In this document: positions 50,588-60,000 of the stretch, piece after piece
Layout: every line of letters starts with the position of its first letter
Numbering within the stretch: the stretch's first letter is position 1
DNA from: Streptomyces cucumeris
GTDB lineage: Bacteria; Actinomycetota; Actinomycetes; Streptomycetales; Streptomycetaceae
Assembly (NCBI RefSeq): GCF_024295805.1
Contig: NZ_JANCLX010000022.1
Coordinates: 87,293 to 151,292 of the forward strand
Reading direction: 5' to 3'
Length of the DNA stretch: 64,000 bases
Program-made: the position numbers and the translations under genes
Notes under the pieces: generated by a model
Seen by the model: only the letters and a program-made list of their open reading frames with translations
Databases searched by the model: none
What the model was told of the DNA's origin: nothing

Positions 50588-51754
50588 TCAGAGCCGTCCG
50601 TGCGGGGAGAGGGCGAGAACGGCGACATCGTCGTGGAGCTTGCGCGCATGGCACGGCAGATCGGTGTTGAGGAAGTTGATCACATCGAGGGGGTCCGGGC
50701 CCGGGCGGCCCGCGAAGCGGTCGCGGAGCCGGTCCAGCAGGGGGTAGAAGTTCCCCTCCGCGTCCCGGGCCTCGATCAGCCCGTCGGTGCACATCAGCAG
50801 CACATCGCCGCGCAGCAGCCGGTACTCGGCGGCCACGGGCGGCTCATCGGCCAGGGTGCCGAGCCCCAGGGGGAGACACGGGGTGCCGGTCAGTGTGGTC
50901 ACCTCACCACCGGAGATCAGGACCGGCTCGATATGGCCGAAGTTCACGATCGTCAGCCGGTGGGCCACCGGGTCGTACTCGATCAGCGCGGCCGTGACGA
51001 ACAGCTCGTCGTCGGGGATGTCCGCGGCCTCGCCCGCCATCCGGCGCTCCAGCCGGTTGGCCACCTCGAGCAGGTCCCCGGGGTCGTAGACGGCCTGGCG
51101 GAAGCTGCCCAGTACATCGGCCACGGTGCGCACCGCCTGGAGCCCCTTGCCGCGCACATCGCCGATGATGGCCCGTTCACCGTGCTGGGTGGCGCGGATG
51201 TCGAAGAGATCCCCACCGACCATGGTGCCCGCCTCGGCGGGGCAGTAGAGCGCCGCCGCCAGGACGTGGCCCACCTCGTGCGGCAGGGGACGCAGCAGGG
51301 TGCGCATCAGCGCCTCGGCCACCGAGCTGGCGTGCAGCAGATGGGCCTCCTGGCGCTTCCGGTGTGCCGCGAGCGCCGTACCGAGGGCTCCCACCAGGGC
51401 GGTGGCGATGTAGATGGCCACGTAGTGGCGGTCCCAGATGTAGCCCACACTGCGGCCCGCGCAGCACGGGGTGCCCGCGAGGACCCCCACGAAGCACACG
51501 GCGAACACGGTGATGGCGGCCACGCTCAGCGGACCGTGGCTGAACGCCGCCACCACGGGCAGCGCGATGAGCAGGAAGCTCACCGGCCACTCCACGGGGG
51601 TGATGGGCTCGACCGCCAGGATGACCGCGACGTAGATCAGCGGCAGCCAGCGCATCCAGGCCGGGGGAGAGGGGATCCCCAGACCGCCGTCGCTCAGCCG
51701 GGGCGCCTGTCGGCGTCCGCCGTGCCCGGCCCCGCCGCGGCCCGGCCGCCTCAC
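50588..51754 (-). CDS. Membrane-bound PP2C/SpoIIE-type serine phosphatase
   Basis: 388 residues, GTG at 51754 with GGAG six bases upstream. Four to five hydrophobic helices occupy about 30-135 (WLPLIYVAVILAVEP, WPVSFLLIALPVVAAF, VAAITVFAVCFVGVLAG, YVAIYIATALVGALGTAL). The PP2C domain follows with GGDLFDIRATQHGERAIIGDVRGKG, the Asp residues of the metal site, FVTAALIEYDP and LLMCTDGLIEARD. It removes phosphate from anti-sigma antagonists in related systems. It probably responds to a membrane signal and opposes a kinase such as the adjacent ATPase. Confidence 0.9.
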   Translation of the reverse strand: MRRPGRGGAGHGGRRQAPRLSDGGLGIPSPPAWMRWLPLIYVAVILAVEPITPVEWPVSFLLIALPVVAAFSHGPLSVAAITVFAVCFVGVLAGTPCCAGRSVGYIWDRHYVAIYIATALVGALGTALAAHRKRQEAHLLHASSVAEALMRTLLRPLPHEVGHVLAAALYCPAEAGTMVGGDLFDIRATQHGERAIIGDVRGKGLQAVRTVADVLGSFRQAVYDPGDLLEVANRLERRMAGEAADIPDDELFVTAALIEYDPVAHRLTIVNFGHIEPVLISGGEVTTLTGTPCLPLGLGTLADEPPVAAEYRLLRGDVLLMCTDGLIEARDAEGNFYPLLDRLRDRFAGRPGPDPLDVINFLNTDLPCHARKLHDDVAVLALSPHGRL

Positions 51755-51882
51755 GGCCCGCTCCGTGCCGGTGGTGCCTCAGCCGACCCCGCACACGGGC
51801 TCCTGATACGGCCGTGATCCACGGTCCCAGCCTGTACCGGTCGGCGGCACCCGGCGACCGGTACTGCGCCATCGGCGGCATG

Positions 51883-53178
51883 TCATCCGGCCGACGGCAC
51901 CACCGGGTTGTCCGCCGCCGGGGCCGTCGGCCGGACCGTCGGCAGATCGCGCGCCCACCGGACCGGGGAGCGCCACAGGATCAGCCCGGCCAGCGGGATC
52001 CCCGCCGTGGTGATCCACATCGCGGCCCGGACGCCGAACGCGGTGCCGAGGGCACCGCCGAGCAGCGCACCGAGCGGGATCGTGCCGTAGCTGATGAAGG
52101 CCGTGCTCGCGGTCAGCCGGCCGAGCAGCTCCGGCGGGCAGTAGAGCTGCTGGAAGCCGGCTTTGATCACATTGCCCGCCACCACGCCCATCGAGACGCA
52201 GAAGCCGCCCGTCACGAAGAACAGGACCCCGGGTCCGGCGACGGCCAGCGGAATGAGCAGCGCACACACGGCCAGGCCCAGTTCGAACACCAGGGTGGCG
52301 CGAGCGGTGCCGAACCGGGCGGCCACCCGGCGCGCCACCATCGCTCCGACGACGCCGCCCGCGCTCACGGCGGCGATGAGCGCGCCCACCGTGCCCGGGG
52401 CCAGTCCCACGGTCCTGACCAGGAAGACCACCCGTATCGACTGGTATCCGACCAGTGCGAGGTTGGAGACGGCGGAGAACAGCGCGAAGGTCCGGAACCA
52501 CGGATCACGGACGATCAGCCGCAGCCCCTCGCCGACCTCCTGGCCCAGCGCCCGGCGCGGCCGCGCCGCGGTCGCGCCGGCCGGTTCGCGGTGGCGGATG
52601 GCGGACAGACAGAAGAATGTGGCGAGGACGGCGGCGGCGTTGGTGAACATGCCGTTCACCGTGCCCGCCCACTGGGCGATCACACCGGCCGAACCCTGCC
52701 CGGCGATCTGCGCGGCGGAGGCGCTGCCGTGCAGTGCGGCATTGCCCTCGGCCTGGTCGTCGGGGTCCAGCAGACCGGGGAGGTAGGCACGGTAGGCGGT
52801 CTGGAAGAACACCATCGCCGTGCCCGTGAGCAGTGCCACGGTCAGCAGCAGACCGAAGCTCAGCAGACCGCGCCAGGCGGCCACCGGAACGCTCGCGTAG
52901 AGGACCACTGAGACGGCGGAGGCCGAGAGCATGATCGGTCTGCGCGGCAGCCGGTCCACCCAGACCCCCACCGGCAACCCGATGACCAGCCAGGGGATCC
53001 AGGAGGCGGCGGTCAGCAGACCGATCTCGAAGGGACCGGCGCGCAGGGTGGACACGGCGATCAGCGGCATGGCCACCGCGGTGACGGACGAGCCGAACGT
53101 ACCCGCCGTCTCACCGCACCACAGCAGCCGGAAGTCGCGGTGGCGGCGCAGCAGGCCACCGCGTGCGGGACGGCTCAT
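51883..53178 (-). CDS. MFS transporter (MFS_3/enterobactin-exporter-like)
   Basis: 431 residues with about twelve helices. The signature loop between helices 2 and 3 is GLPVGVWVDRLPRRPIML, and FRLLWCGETAGTFGSSVTAVAMPLIA marks helix 1. The AGNVIKAGFQQLYCPPELLGRLTA stretch lies after helix 10. It matches the 12-helix drug and siderophore exporters controlled by ArsR-type regulators. The start ATG overlaps the regulator stop by four bases (ATGA), so pump and regulator are made together. The substrate is unknown; both genes should be induced when the regulator leaves the palindrome at 53802. Confidence 0.9.
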   Translation of the reverse strand: MSRPARGGLLRRHRDFRLLWCGETAGTFGSSVTAVAMPLIAVSTLRAGPFEIGLLTAASWIPWLVIGLPVGVWVDRLPRRPIMLSASAVSVVLYASVPVAAWRGLLSFGLLLTVALLTGTAMVFFQTAYRAYLPGLLDPDDQAEGNAALHGSASAAQIAGQGSAGVIAQWAGTVNGMFTNAAAVLATFFCLSAIRHREPAGATAARPRRALGQEVGEGLRLIVRDPWFRTFALFSAVSNLALVGYQSIRVVFLVRTVGLAPGTVGALIAAVSAGGVVGAMVARRVAARFGTARATLVFELGLAVCALLIPLAVAGPGVLFFVTGGFCVSMGVVAGNVIKAGFQQLYCPPELLGRLTASTAFISYGTIPLGALLGGALGTAFGVRAAMWITTAGIPLAGLILWRSPVRWARDLPTVRPTAPAADNPVVPSAG

Positions 53179-53786
53179 GCGCTGCCACGCTCCCTGCGGG
53201 GGAAGGACTGGAGCTGCACCGTCACCGGCAGTGCCTCCGCGTCGGGCTCGGTGTCCGGGGCGGGCGTATGACGGGCGATCACCTCCATCAACTCGGCGTT
53301 CAGCGCCCTGAGCTGATCAGGCGACAGGCGCAGGTCGCGCCAGTCGGAGACGGTGCCCGCGTTCCGCCACCGCTCGTCCCAGTCCTCCCCGACATAGGTC
53401 ATGACCCGGTCGAAGGACTGGTGCACCAGCTCGCGCAGGAAGACCGACAGTGCGCCGTGGGACTCGGGGTCGTCCCGGAAATCGGCGATTCGCAGGTCGT
53501 TGACCGGCCCTGCCTTCCGCCACCACCGCTCCCGTCTGGTGCCCCGGGCGGTGTCCTCCTCGATGAAGCCGTGCTCGGCCAGATGGCGCAGATGCCAGCT
53601 CACGGTGCCGGTGTTCTCGCCGAGCTGCCGGGCGAGCAGGGTGGCGGTCGCCGGGCCGTCCAGGGTGAGCAGTTCGTACAGGCGCATCCGCAGCGGATGG
53701 GCCAGGCCCCGCAGGCTCGTGGCGTCCAGGCGCCTGGTGGGGCCGGGCAGCGGGGGCGGCGGTATGGGGTCGGAGGCGTCGGTCAC
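53175..53786 (-). CDS. ArsR-family helix-turn-helix regulator
   Basis: 203 residues, GTG at 53786. The winged helix is at about 25-100 (LAHPLRMRLYELLTLDGPATATLLARQLGENTGTVSWHLRHLAEHGFIEED, quoted only in part: TVSWHLRHLAEHGFIE is the recognition region). The C-terminal 100 residues lack metal-binding Cys and are typical of the drug-responsive members coupled to MFS pumps. The TAGGAT -10-like box on the - strand near 53793-53798 and the operator just upstream suggest autorepression. It probably represses its own operon. Confidence 0.9.
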   Translation of the reverse strand: MTDASDPIPPPPLPGPTRRLDATSLRGLAHPLRMRLYELLTLDGPATATLLARQLGENTGTVSWHLRHLAEHGFIEEDTARGTRRERWWRKAGPVNDLRIADFRDDPESHGALSVFLRELVHQSFDRVMTYVGEDWDERWRNAGTVSDWRDLRLSPDQLRALNAELMEVIARHTPAPDTEPDAEALPVTVQLQSFPRRERGSA

Positions 53787-53801
53787 CCTCGCATCCTAGG
53801 T

Positions 53802-53832
53802 TGCAGAGGATCCTCTGCATAGAGTTCTCTGC
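53802..53832. promoter_or_regulatory. Operator of the ArsR/MFS operon
   Basis: TGCAGAGGATCCTCTGCA (53802-53819) is a perfect 18-base palindrome sixteen bases upstream of the ArsR-type start codon. A third CTCTGC half-site follows at 53827-53832, fourteen bases from the one at 53813-53818. It covers the region expected for the -35 box if TAGGAT is the -10. Confidence 0.7.
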
Positions 53833-53944
53833 CTGTCGCTCCCGCGTGGACACTTGATGCCAAGCTCCCCTGCCCGGTGCGCCCTTGACCTCCGGTCGGC
53901 GACTCGATGGGATCCAACGGCGCGGAGTGTCGGGGTTCCGGTGA

Positions 53945-53950
53945 TTGACA
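53945..53950 (+). promoter_or_regulatory. Possible -35 box for the exporter gene
   Basis: A consensus TTGACA occurs 104 bases upstream of the GTG at 54054. The hexamer 17-18 bases downstream is a poor -10 (GGACTT/GACTTT), so the promoter may need an activator. Confidence 0.3.
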
Positions 53951-53986
53951 CGGCGCCGTGGTCTGGGGGACTTTCGACTCCTCGAG

Positions 53987-54001
53987 CGTGGGTCACCCAC
54001 G
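53987..54001. promoter_or_regulatory. Inverted repeat CGTGGGT-C-ACCCACG
   Basis: Perfect 7-base arms with a one-base centre, 53 bases upstream of the exporter gene; candidate operator for the polyketide export gene. Confidence 0.45.
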
Positions 54002-54053
54002 TCCCGGAACCGTAGAGCGTGGTCCGTTTCGTTCGACGCATGGGGGAATCCGA

Positions 54054-55727
54054 GTGGCTTTAGAGCGGTCCGTCAGCCCCGCCGGTCCCGATCCCTCCGC
54101 AGGCAGAGGGGATCCACCGCCCGGAGGCCGACGGCCTGCCGCGCCACCTCCCTCCGCCGCCTCGAAGTGGTGGACGCTGACCGCCGCCGTGCTCGGAACG
54201 TTCATGCTGATGCTCGACCTCAGTGTGGTGAACGTGGCGCTGCCGGTGATCCGTCAGGAGCTGGACGCCGGTTTCGAGGAGGTCCAGTGGGTGCTCGACG
54301 CCTATGCCCTCACCCTCGCGGTCTTCCTGCTCACCGCCGGCGCGCTCGCCGACACCCTCGGCCGCAAGAAGATCTTCCAGGTGGGGTTCGTGGTGTTCAC
54401 GCTGGCCTCCCTGGCCTGCGGTCTGTCCGACACCGGCCTGGCCCTGGACATCTCACGGGGTGCCCAGGGCATCGGCGGAGCCGTGCTGTTCGCCGTGGCG
54501 CCCGCGCTGATCTCCCATCAGTTCCGGGGGAAGGAACGGGCGGTCGCCTTCTCGGTGTTCGGCGCCATCATCGGACTCGCGGTCGCCCTGGGCCCGCTGA
54601 TCGGCGCCGCGCTGGTGACCACGGCGAGCTGGCGGTGGATCTTCTACCTCAACATCCCCATCGGGGTGTTCGCCATCGTCATCACCGCCGTGTTCGTCCG
54701 TGAGTCACGCGACCCCCGGGCCCGGGGCGTGGACGTCCCCGGTCTGCTGGTGCTCTCCGTCGCGCTGCTGTCCCTCGTCCTGGGGCTGATCCGGGGTCCG
54801 CAGGACGGCTGGGGCGATCCGCGGATCGTCGGGCTGGGGATCCTGGCGGTGGCGGGCCTCGCACTGTTCGTCGTGGTGGAACGCCGCCGGGGTCCCGCCG
54901 CGATGCTCGATATGAGCCTGTTCCGCAACGTCACCTTCGTGGGACTGGCCCTGGTCGCGCTCTTCGCCTACATGGCCGGTACGACCTCCATCTTCCTGGA
55001 GGCCAACTACGTGGAGAACGTGCTCGGGCTGAGCGCGTGGGACACCGGTGTCCGGTTCCTGCCACTGACCTTCGGCATGCTGGTCGCCGGGACCGTCGCG
55101 GGTATGGTGATGAACCGTGTGCCGACCCGGCTGCTGCTGTTCGGCTGCGGTGTGTTCCTGTGCGCCGCGATGCTCCTGGTACTGCTGGCCGACCAGCACT
55201 CGTCGTGGACGGCGCTGCTGCCGAGCATGATCGCCGCCGGTATCGGGATGGGGGCCTTCAACCCACCGCGCGCGTCGGTCGCGATGCTGGTCGCCGAACC
55301 GTCCCGGGCCGGGATGGCCTCGGGTGCGAGCGAGACCTTCCAGCAGATCGGCGTGGCACTCGGAATCGCCGCCACCGGTTCGCTGTTCCAGAACCACGTG
55401 GCGCGGGAATTCTCCGACAGTGCGGTCGGCCGGCAGCTCGGCGCGACCGGAGTGGACACCCACACCCTCGGGGTCACCATCGCGGGTGGCGGTGCCAGAG
55501 AAGCGAGTGAGTCCATTCCGGAACCATTGCGGAACGACTTTCTCCGCTCCGCCGACAGTGCATTCGTCAGCAGTATGCATCTGTGTTTTGTGGTGCTCGC
55601 GGTGGTCGCGGGGATCGGTGCGGTCACCGCTCTGCTGTTCATCCGGCGTCGTGACATGCGGGAAGACGTTGCCGAGGACGAGGAATCCGAGAACGCGCTG
55701 TCAACGCTGGCCGTTTCGGACCGGTGA
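54054..55727 (+). CDS. 14-helix MFS exporter (DHA2/EmrB-QacA type)
   Basis: 557 residues from a GTG at 54054 behind GGGGGAA. The DHA2 motif in helix 1 is MLDLSVVNVALP, motif A is GALADTLGRKKIFQ, and motif C is in GAIIGLAVALGPLIGAAL. Fourteen hydrophobic segments are visible. This group exports antibiotics and other drugs by proton antiport. Its place at the left edge of the polyketide genes makes it the likely export or self-resistance pump for the product. A GTG at 55724 overlaps its stop, but the KASIII-like gene is assigned a later start. Confidence 0.93.
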   Translation: MALERSVSPAGPDPSAGRGDPPPGGRRPAAPPPSAASKWWTLTAAVLGTFMLMLDLSVVNVALPVIRQELDAGFEEVQWVLDAYALTLAVFLLTAGALADTLGRKKIFQVGFVVFTLASLACGLSDTGLALDISRGAQGIGGAVLFAVAPALISHQFRGKERAVAFSVFGAIIGLAVALGPLIGAALVTTASWRWIFYLNIPIGVFAIVITAVFVRESRDPRARGVDVPGLLVLSVALLSLVLGLIRGPQDGWGDPRIVGLGILAVAGLALFVVVERRRGPAAMLDMSLFRNVTFVGLALVALFAYMAGTTSIFLEANYVENVLGLSAWDTGVRFLPLTFGMLVAGTVAGMVMNRVPTRLLLFGCGVFLCAAMLLVLLADQHSSWTALLPSMIAAGIGMGAFNPPRASVAMLVAEPSRAGMASGASETFQQIGVALGIAATGSLFQNHVAREFSDSAVGRQLGATGVDTHTLGVTIAGGGAREASESIPEPLRNDFLRSADSAFVSSMHLCFVVLAVVAGIGAVTALLFIRRRDMREDVAEDEESENALSTLAVSDR

Positions 55728-55741
55728 CGCGTAAGCTCTTC

Positions 55742-55770
55742 GCATCATCAGCGCACGGCATCATCAGCGC
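55742..55770 (+). repeat. 13-base direct repeat in the leader of the KASIII-like gene
   Basis: GCATCATCAGCGC occurs at 55742-55754 and again at 55758-55770, start to start 16 bases. It lies between the exporter stop and the ribosome-binding site of the KASIII-like gene. Confidence 0.8.
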
Positions 55771-55789
55771 TAGGGGAAGGAAACGGGGC

Positions 55790-56815
55790 GTGCCTGTCTT
55801 AACTCCCTCGATCGGCATTGCGGGGACCGGGAATTACCTGCCGAATACGCCGATCAGCCTGGAGTCGTACGTCGAGGCGGGTCTGGAACTGAGCCCGATG
55901 GACAACGGACCGCTGTTGCGCGCACCCCAGTGGCGCCACCATGTGGCTCCCGGTGACCGGGCCGCCGAAATGATCGAGCGGGCCGCGGTGCCGATGTTCG
56001 AACGGCTGGGTGTCGATCCCGCCCGTGAGGTGGACGTACTGGTCACCAATGTGCTGCTGCCCGACGACCTGTTCACCGGATGCGGTGCGGACACCGCCCA
56101 CCGGATGGGGATGTCGCCCGAGTGGATCATCGATCTGCACAACGGCGGCTGTGCGTCCTTCCAGTACATGCTGAAGGTCGTGGCGGCCATCATGGCGAGC
56201 GAGGGCGCCAGAACCGCGCTGATAGCCAATGTGCAGAACACCGCGGGCCAGATCTTCGCCCAGGACGGCAACCGCTTCAAATCCCACTCCGTCGCCGCCG
56301 GTGACGGCTGTGGAGTCGCCCTGGTCACCGCCGACCCCGGTCCCGGCACCCCGCTGCTGCTGGGCACCCGCGTCCGCCACAGCCCCGCCACCGCGCGCGA
56401 CCTCGGCATGGCGACCCCGGACGGCCGCCACCACTGGCAGACCGGTGACAGCGTGCTCGATGTACGGTTCGACGCCGCGAAGACCAAGGAGACCCTGGAG
56501 CTCGGCAATCGGCTGGTGCCCGAGCTCGTCCGGGAACTGGGAGAGCGGTGCGCGTTCGGCGTGGACGAGATCGACGTCCTCATCACCAACCAGCCGAACC
56601 GTGTCTTCCTGCGCAACTGGCGCAACGCGCTCGGGATCGACGCCGAGCGCCATGTCGACACCTATGACCGCTTCGGCAATCTCTACGGAGCCGGAGTGCC
56701 CGTCACCCTGCACGAAGCGGTCTCCGACGGCCGGGTCAAACCCGGCGATCTCGTGGTCACCGCGGGTTTCGCGCACGCCGGGGATTTCGCCGCCGCGGCC
56801 GCCTTCCGATGGTGA
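55790..56815 (+). CDS. KASIII-like ketoacyl synthase/acyltransferase with altered active site
   Basis: 341 residues from a GTG at 55790 (GAAGGA eight bases upstream). The thiolase fold of FabH-like enzymes is clear: IGIAGTGNYLPNTPISLE at the start and the active-site Cys121 in LHNGGCASFQY. The usual HQAN element reads TNQPN, so the His is Asn267. The third residue, Asn297 in GNLYGAGVP, is kept, 30 residues on as in FabH. The loss of the His suggests acyl transfer without decarboxylative condensation. Its place directly before a synthase with an N-terminal ACP suggests that it loads the starter unit. Confidence 0.87.
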   Translation: MPVLTPSIGIAGTGNYLPNTPISLESYVEAGLELSPMDNGPLLRAPQWRHHVAPGDRAAEMIERAAVPMFERLGVDPAREVDVLVTNVLLPDDLFTGCGADTAHRMGMSPEWIIDLHNGGCASFQYMLKVVAAIMASEGARTALIANVQNTAGQIFAQDGNRFKSHSVAAGDGCGVALVTADPGPGTPLLLGTRVRHSPATARDLGMATPDGRHHWQTGDSVLDVRFDAAKTKETLELGNRLVPELVRELGERCAFGVDEIDVLITNQPNRVFLRNWRNALGIDAERHVDTYDRFGNLYGAGVPVTLHEAVSDGRVKPGDLVVTAGFAHAGDFAAAAAFRW

Positions 56816-56871
56816 ACCCGTACCACACCGGGAAACGACCGCACACTCAATGATCCGAAAATGTCACGGAG

Positions 56872-56899
56872 TTGACGTTGAGGAAAACCGGGTTATCCC
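56872..56899 (+). promoter_or_regulatory. Possible promoter of the polyketide synthase gene
   Basis: TTGACG (56872-56877) and TATCCC (56894-56899) with a 16-base spacer lie in the 214-base gap after the KASIII-like gene. The -10 is weak; read-through from the upstream gene is equally possible. Confidence 0.3.
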
Positions 56900-57029
56900 C
56901 TCGCACGGATGAACCGCCTGGCGAGCGCGTCGGGCGAGGAAAGCCGACACATCCTCCTCCCCTCCCACCACCGGGGCCACCGGCCCCCTTTTACGGCCCG
57001 ACCGAAGGTTCGTAGAAAGGGTGGACAAC

Positions 57030-60000
57030 GTGGGGACTTCAGCAACCGACGGCACACCGTCCGGCGATTCCCTGGCCGGCCGGCTGGCGGAAAGCCCGGC
57101 ACCTGAGCGGCTGCGGATCGTGCTCGATGCGGTGGTGGGGGAAACGGCGGCGCTGCTCGGCCGACCGCCCAGCGCCATCGACCCGGGGCGGCCGTATCTC
57201 GACTACGGCTACAACTCCCTCGCCGCCGTGGCGCTGACCGAGGAGCTGAGCTCCCTCTGCGCGGTCGAGCTGCCCCTCACCCTGTTGTTCGACCAGCCCA
57301 CCCCCGACGCGGTCGCCCGCTATCTGCTCTCCCGTATGGGGCTGTCGGACGAGGCCCCCGTCCTGTCCGAGGCACCGTCCGCGCGAGGCGAGGAGGGTGC
57401 GGACGAGAAGACGGACGACCCCATCGCCGTGGTGGGCATGGCCTGCCGCTATCCCGGTGGTGTCGGGACTCCCGAAGAACTCTGGCGGCTGGTCGACGAG
57501 GGCCGTGACGCGATCACCGGCTTCCCGGACGACCGCGGCTGGCCACTGGACGAGCTGTACCACCCCGACCCGGACCACCCCGGCACCGCGTACACGCGAT
57601 CGGGCGGTTTCCTCCACACCGCGACCGAGTTCGACGCGGAGTTCTTCGGTATCAGCCCCCGTGAGGCGCTGGCCATGGACCCACAGCAGCGGCTGCTGCT
57701 GGAGGGTGTCTGGGAGGCGTTCGAGGACGCCGGGATCGACCCCGGCACCCTGCGCTCCAGCCGCACCGGGGTGTTCGCGGGTGTTTCCGGCGTCGACTAC
57801 AGCTACGTGGCCCGTTCCGGCGGCACCGGACTCCAGGGCTACTGGGGGATCGGCACCCTGCCCGCCGTGGCCTCCGGCCGGGTGGCGTACACCTTCGGTT
57901 TCGAGGGTCCGGCGCTGACCGTGGACACCGCGTGTTCCTCCTCGCTGGTGGCCACCCATCTGGCGATGCGCTCGCTGCGCCACGGCGAATGCTCGATGGC
58001 CGTCGTGGGCGGGGTCACCGTGGCGGCCACCCCCACCGTGTACCTGGAGTTCTCGCGGCAGCGGGCGCTCTCACCGGACGGCCGCTGCCGCTCCTTCGCC
58101 GAGACGGCGGACGGTACGGGATTCTCCGACGGCATGGGTGTGCTGTTGCTGGAGCGGTTGTCGGACGCGCGTCGAAACGGTCACCGCGTACACGCGGTGC
58201 TACGCGGTTCGGCGGTGAATCAGGACGGCGCCAGTAACGGCCTCACCGCCCCGAACGGTCCGGCGCAGGAGCGCGTGATTCGGGGGGCGTTGGTGGATGC
58301 GGGGTTGTCGGGGGGTGAGGTGGATGTGGTGGAGGGGCATGGGACGGCGACGGTGTTGGGGGATCCGATCGAGGTGCAGGCTTTGCTGGCGACGTATGGG
58401 TGTGGGCGGTTGGGGGAGCCGTTGTGGTTGGGGTCGTTGAAGTCGAATATCGGGCATGCGCAGGCGGCTGCGGGGGTGGGTGGTCTGATCAAGATGGTGA
58501 TGGCGTTGCGGGCGGAGAGGTTGCCCGCGACGTTGTATGCGGAGGCGCGGTCGTCGAAGGTGGACTGGTCCTCGGGTGCGGTGGAATTGTTGACGGAGGG
58601 GCGTCCGTGGCCGCGTGGTGAGCGTCCGCGCCGTGCGGGGGTGTCCAGCTTCGGTGCCAGCGGTACCAACGCCCACCTCATCGTCGAGGAGGCACCGGCC
58701 ACGACGTCCGCCGGGTCCGTCCTCCCGGCCGACGGCCCCACGCCGCCCGCGGACACCCCGACCGTCTGGGTGCTGTCCGGGAAACAGTGGTCCGGACTCG
58801 CGGCGCAGGCACGCGCTCTGCGCGCACGGCTGCTGGCCGATCCCGGACTGGACCCGGTGGACGTGGGCTACTCCCTGGCCACCACCCGTGCCGCACTTCC
58901 GCACCGTGCGGTGGTCGTCGGCCACGACCGCGACGAGCTGCTCGGCGGACTGGCCCGGATCGAGCACCCGGACCCAGCGGACGAGGCGACTGGTGCCGCT
59001 GCCCGGCCGGGCCGGGTCGCGTTTGTCTTCCCCGGCCAGGGATCCCAGTGGGCGGGTATGGCCCAGGCGTTGCTGGTGTCCTCACCGGTGTTCGCCGAGC
59101 GGATGCGGGAGTGCGGGGAGGCTCTGGAGCCGCACACCGGATGGTGTCTGTCCGATGTGCTCGCCGGTGACCCGGACGCTCCCTCGCTCGACCGGGTCGA
59201 TGTGGTCCAGCCCGCCCTGTTCGCCATGATGGTGTCCCTCGCCGCTCTGTGGCGCTCCTACGGTGTGGAGCCGGACGCGGTGATCGGCCACTCCCAGGGC
59301 GAGATCGCCGCCGCCTGTGTCGCCGGTGCCCTGACCCTCGACGACGCCGCCCGGGTGGTCGCGCTGCGCAGCAAGGCGATCGCCACCCTCGGCCGCGGCG
59401 GCGGGATGCTGTCGGTCGCCGAGTCCGTGGAGGAGGTGAGCGCACGGCCGGCCGTGGTGTCCGGCGAGGTGTCCGTGGCCGCCGTCAACGGCCCGTCGTC
59501 GGTCATCGTCTCCGGTGACACCGCCGTGCTGGACCGGCTCTTCGAGGACTGTGTCGCGGAGGACGTCTGGGTCCGCCGGATCCCCGTCGACTACGCCTCC
59601 CACTCACCGCGTATCGAGGAGCTCCGCGAACGGCTGCGCACCGCGCTCGCGCCGGTGCGACCGCGAGCGGGGCAGCCGGCCTTCCACTCCACCGTGGCGG
59701 GAAAGGCCGTCGAGACCACCACGCTCGACGGCGACTACTGGTACGCCAATCTGCGCAACCCCGTGCTCTTCGAGCAGACGGTCCGCGACATGACCGACCG
59801 GGGTTTCCGTGTGTTCATCGAGATCAGCCCGCATCCCGTGCTGACCGCCGCCCTCCAGCAGAACCTGGAGGCGGCCGGGGACGATCGCGACACGGTGGTC
59901 CTGGGGTCGGTGAGACGGGATCACGGACGGCTCGAGGACTTCCTCGGCTCGCTCGGCGAGGCGTATGCGCGCGGTGTCGCGGTGGACTGGTCGGCCGCCT

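Noticed and set aside
55724..55789. Upstream GTG start for the KASIII-like gene overlapping the exporter stop
   Set aside because: The residues it adds do not match the FabH-like N-terminus, and the GTG at 55790 has GAAGGA at the right distance.
56816..57029. Small ORFs before the synthase
   Set aside because: They are short, have no ribosome-binding site, and their codon bias is not coding-like.
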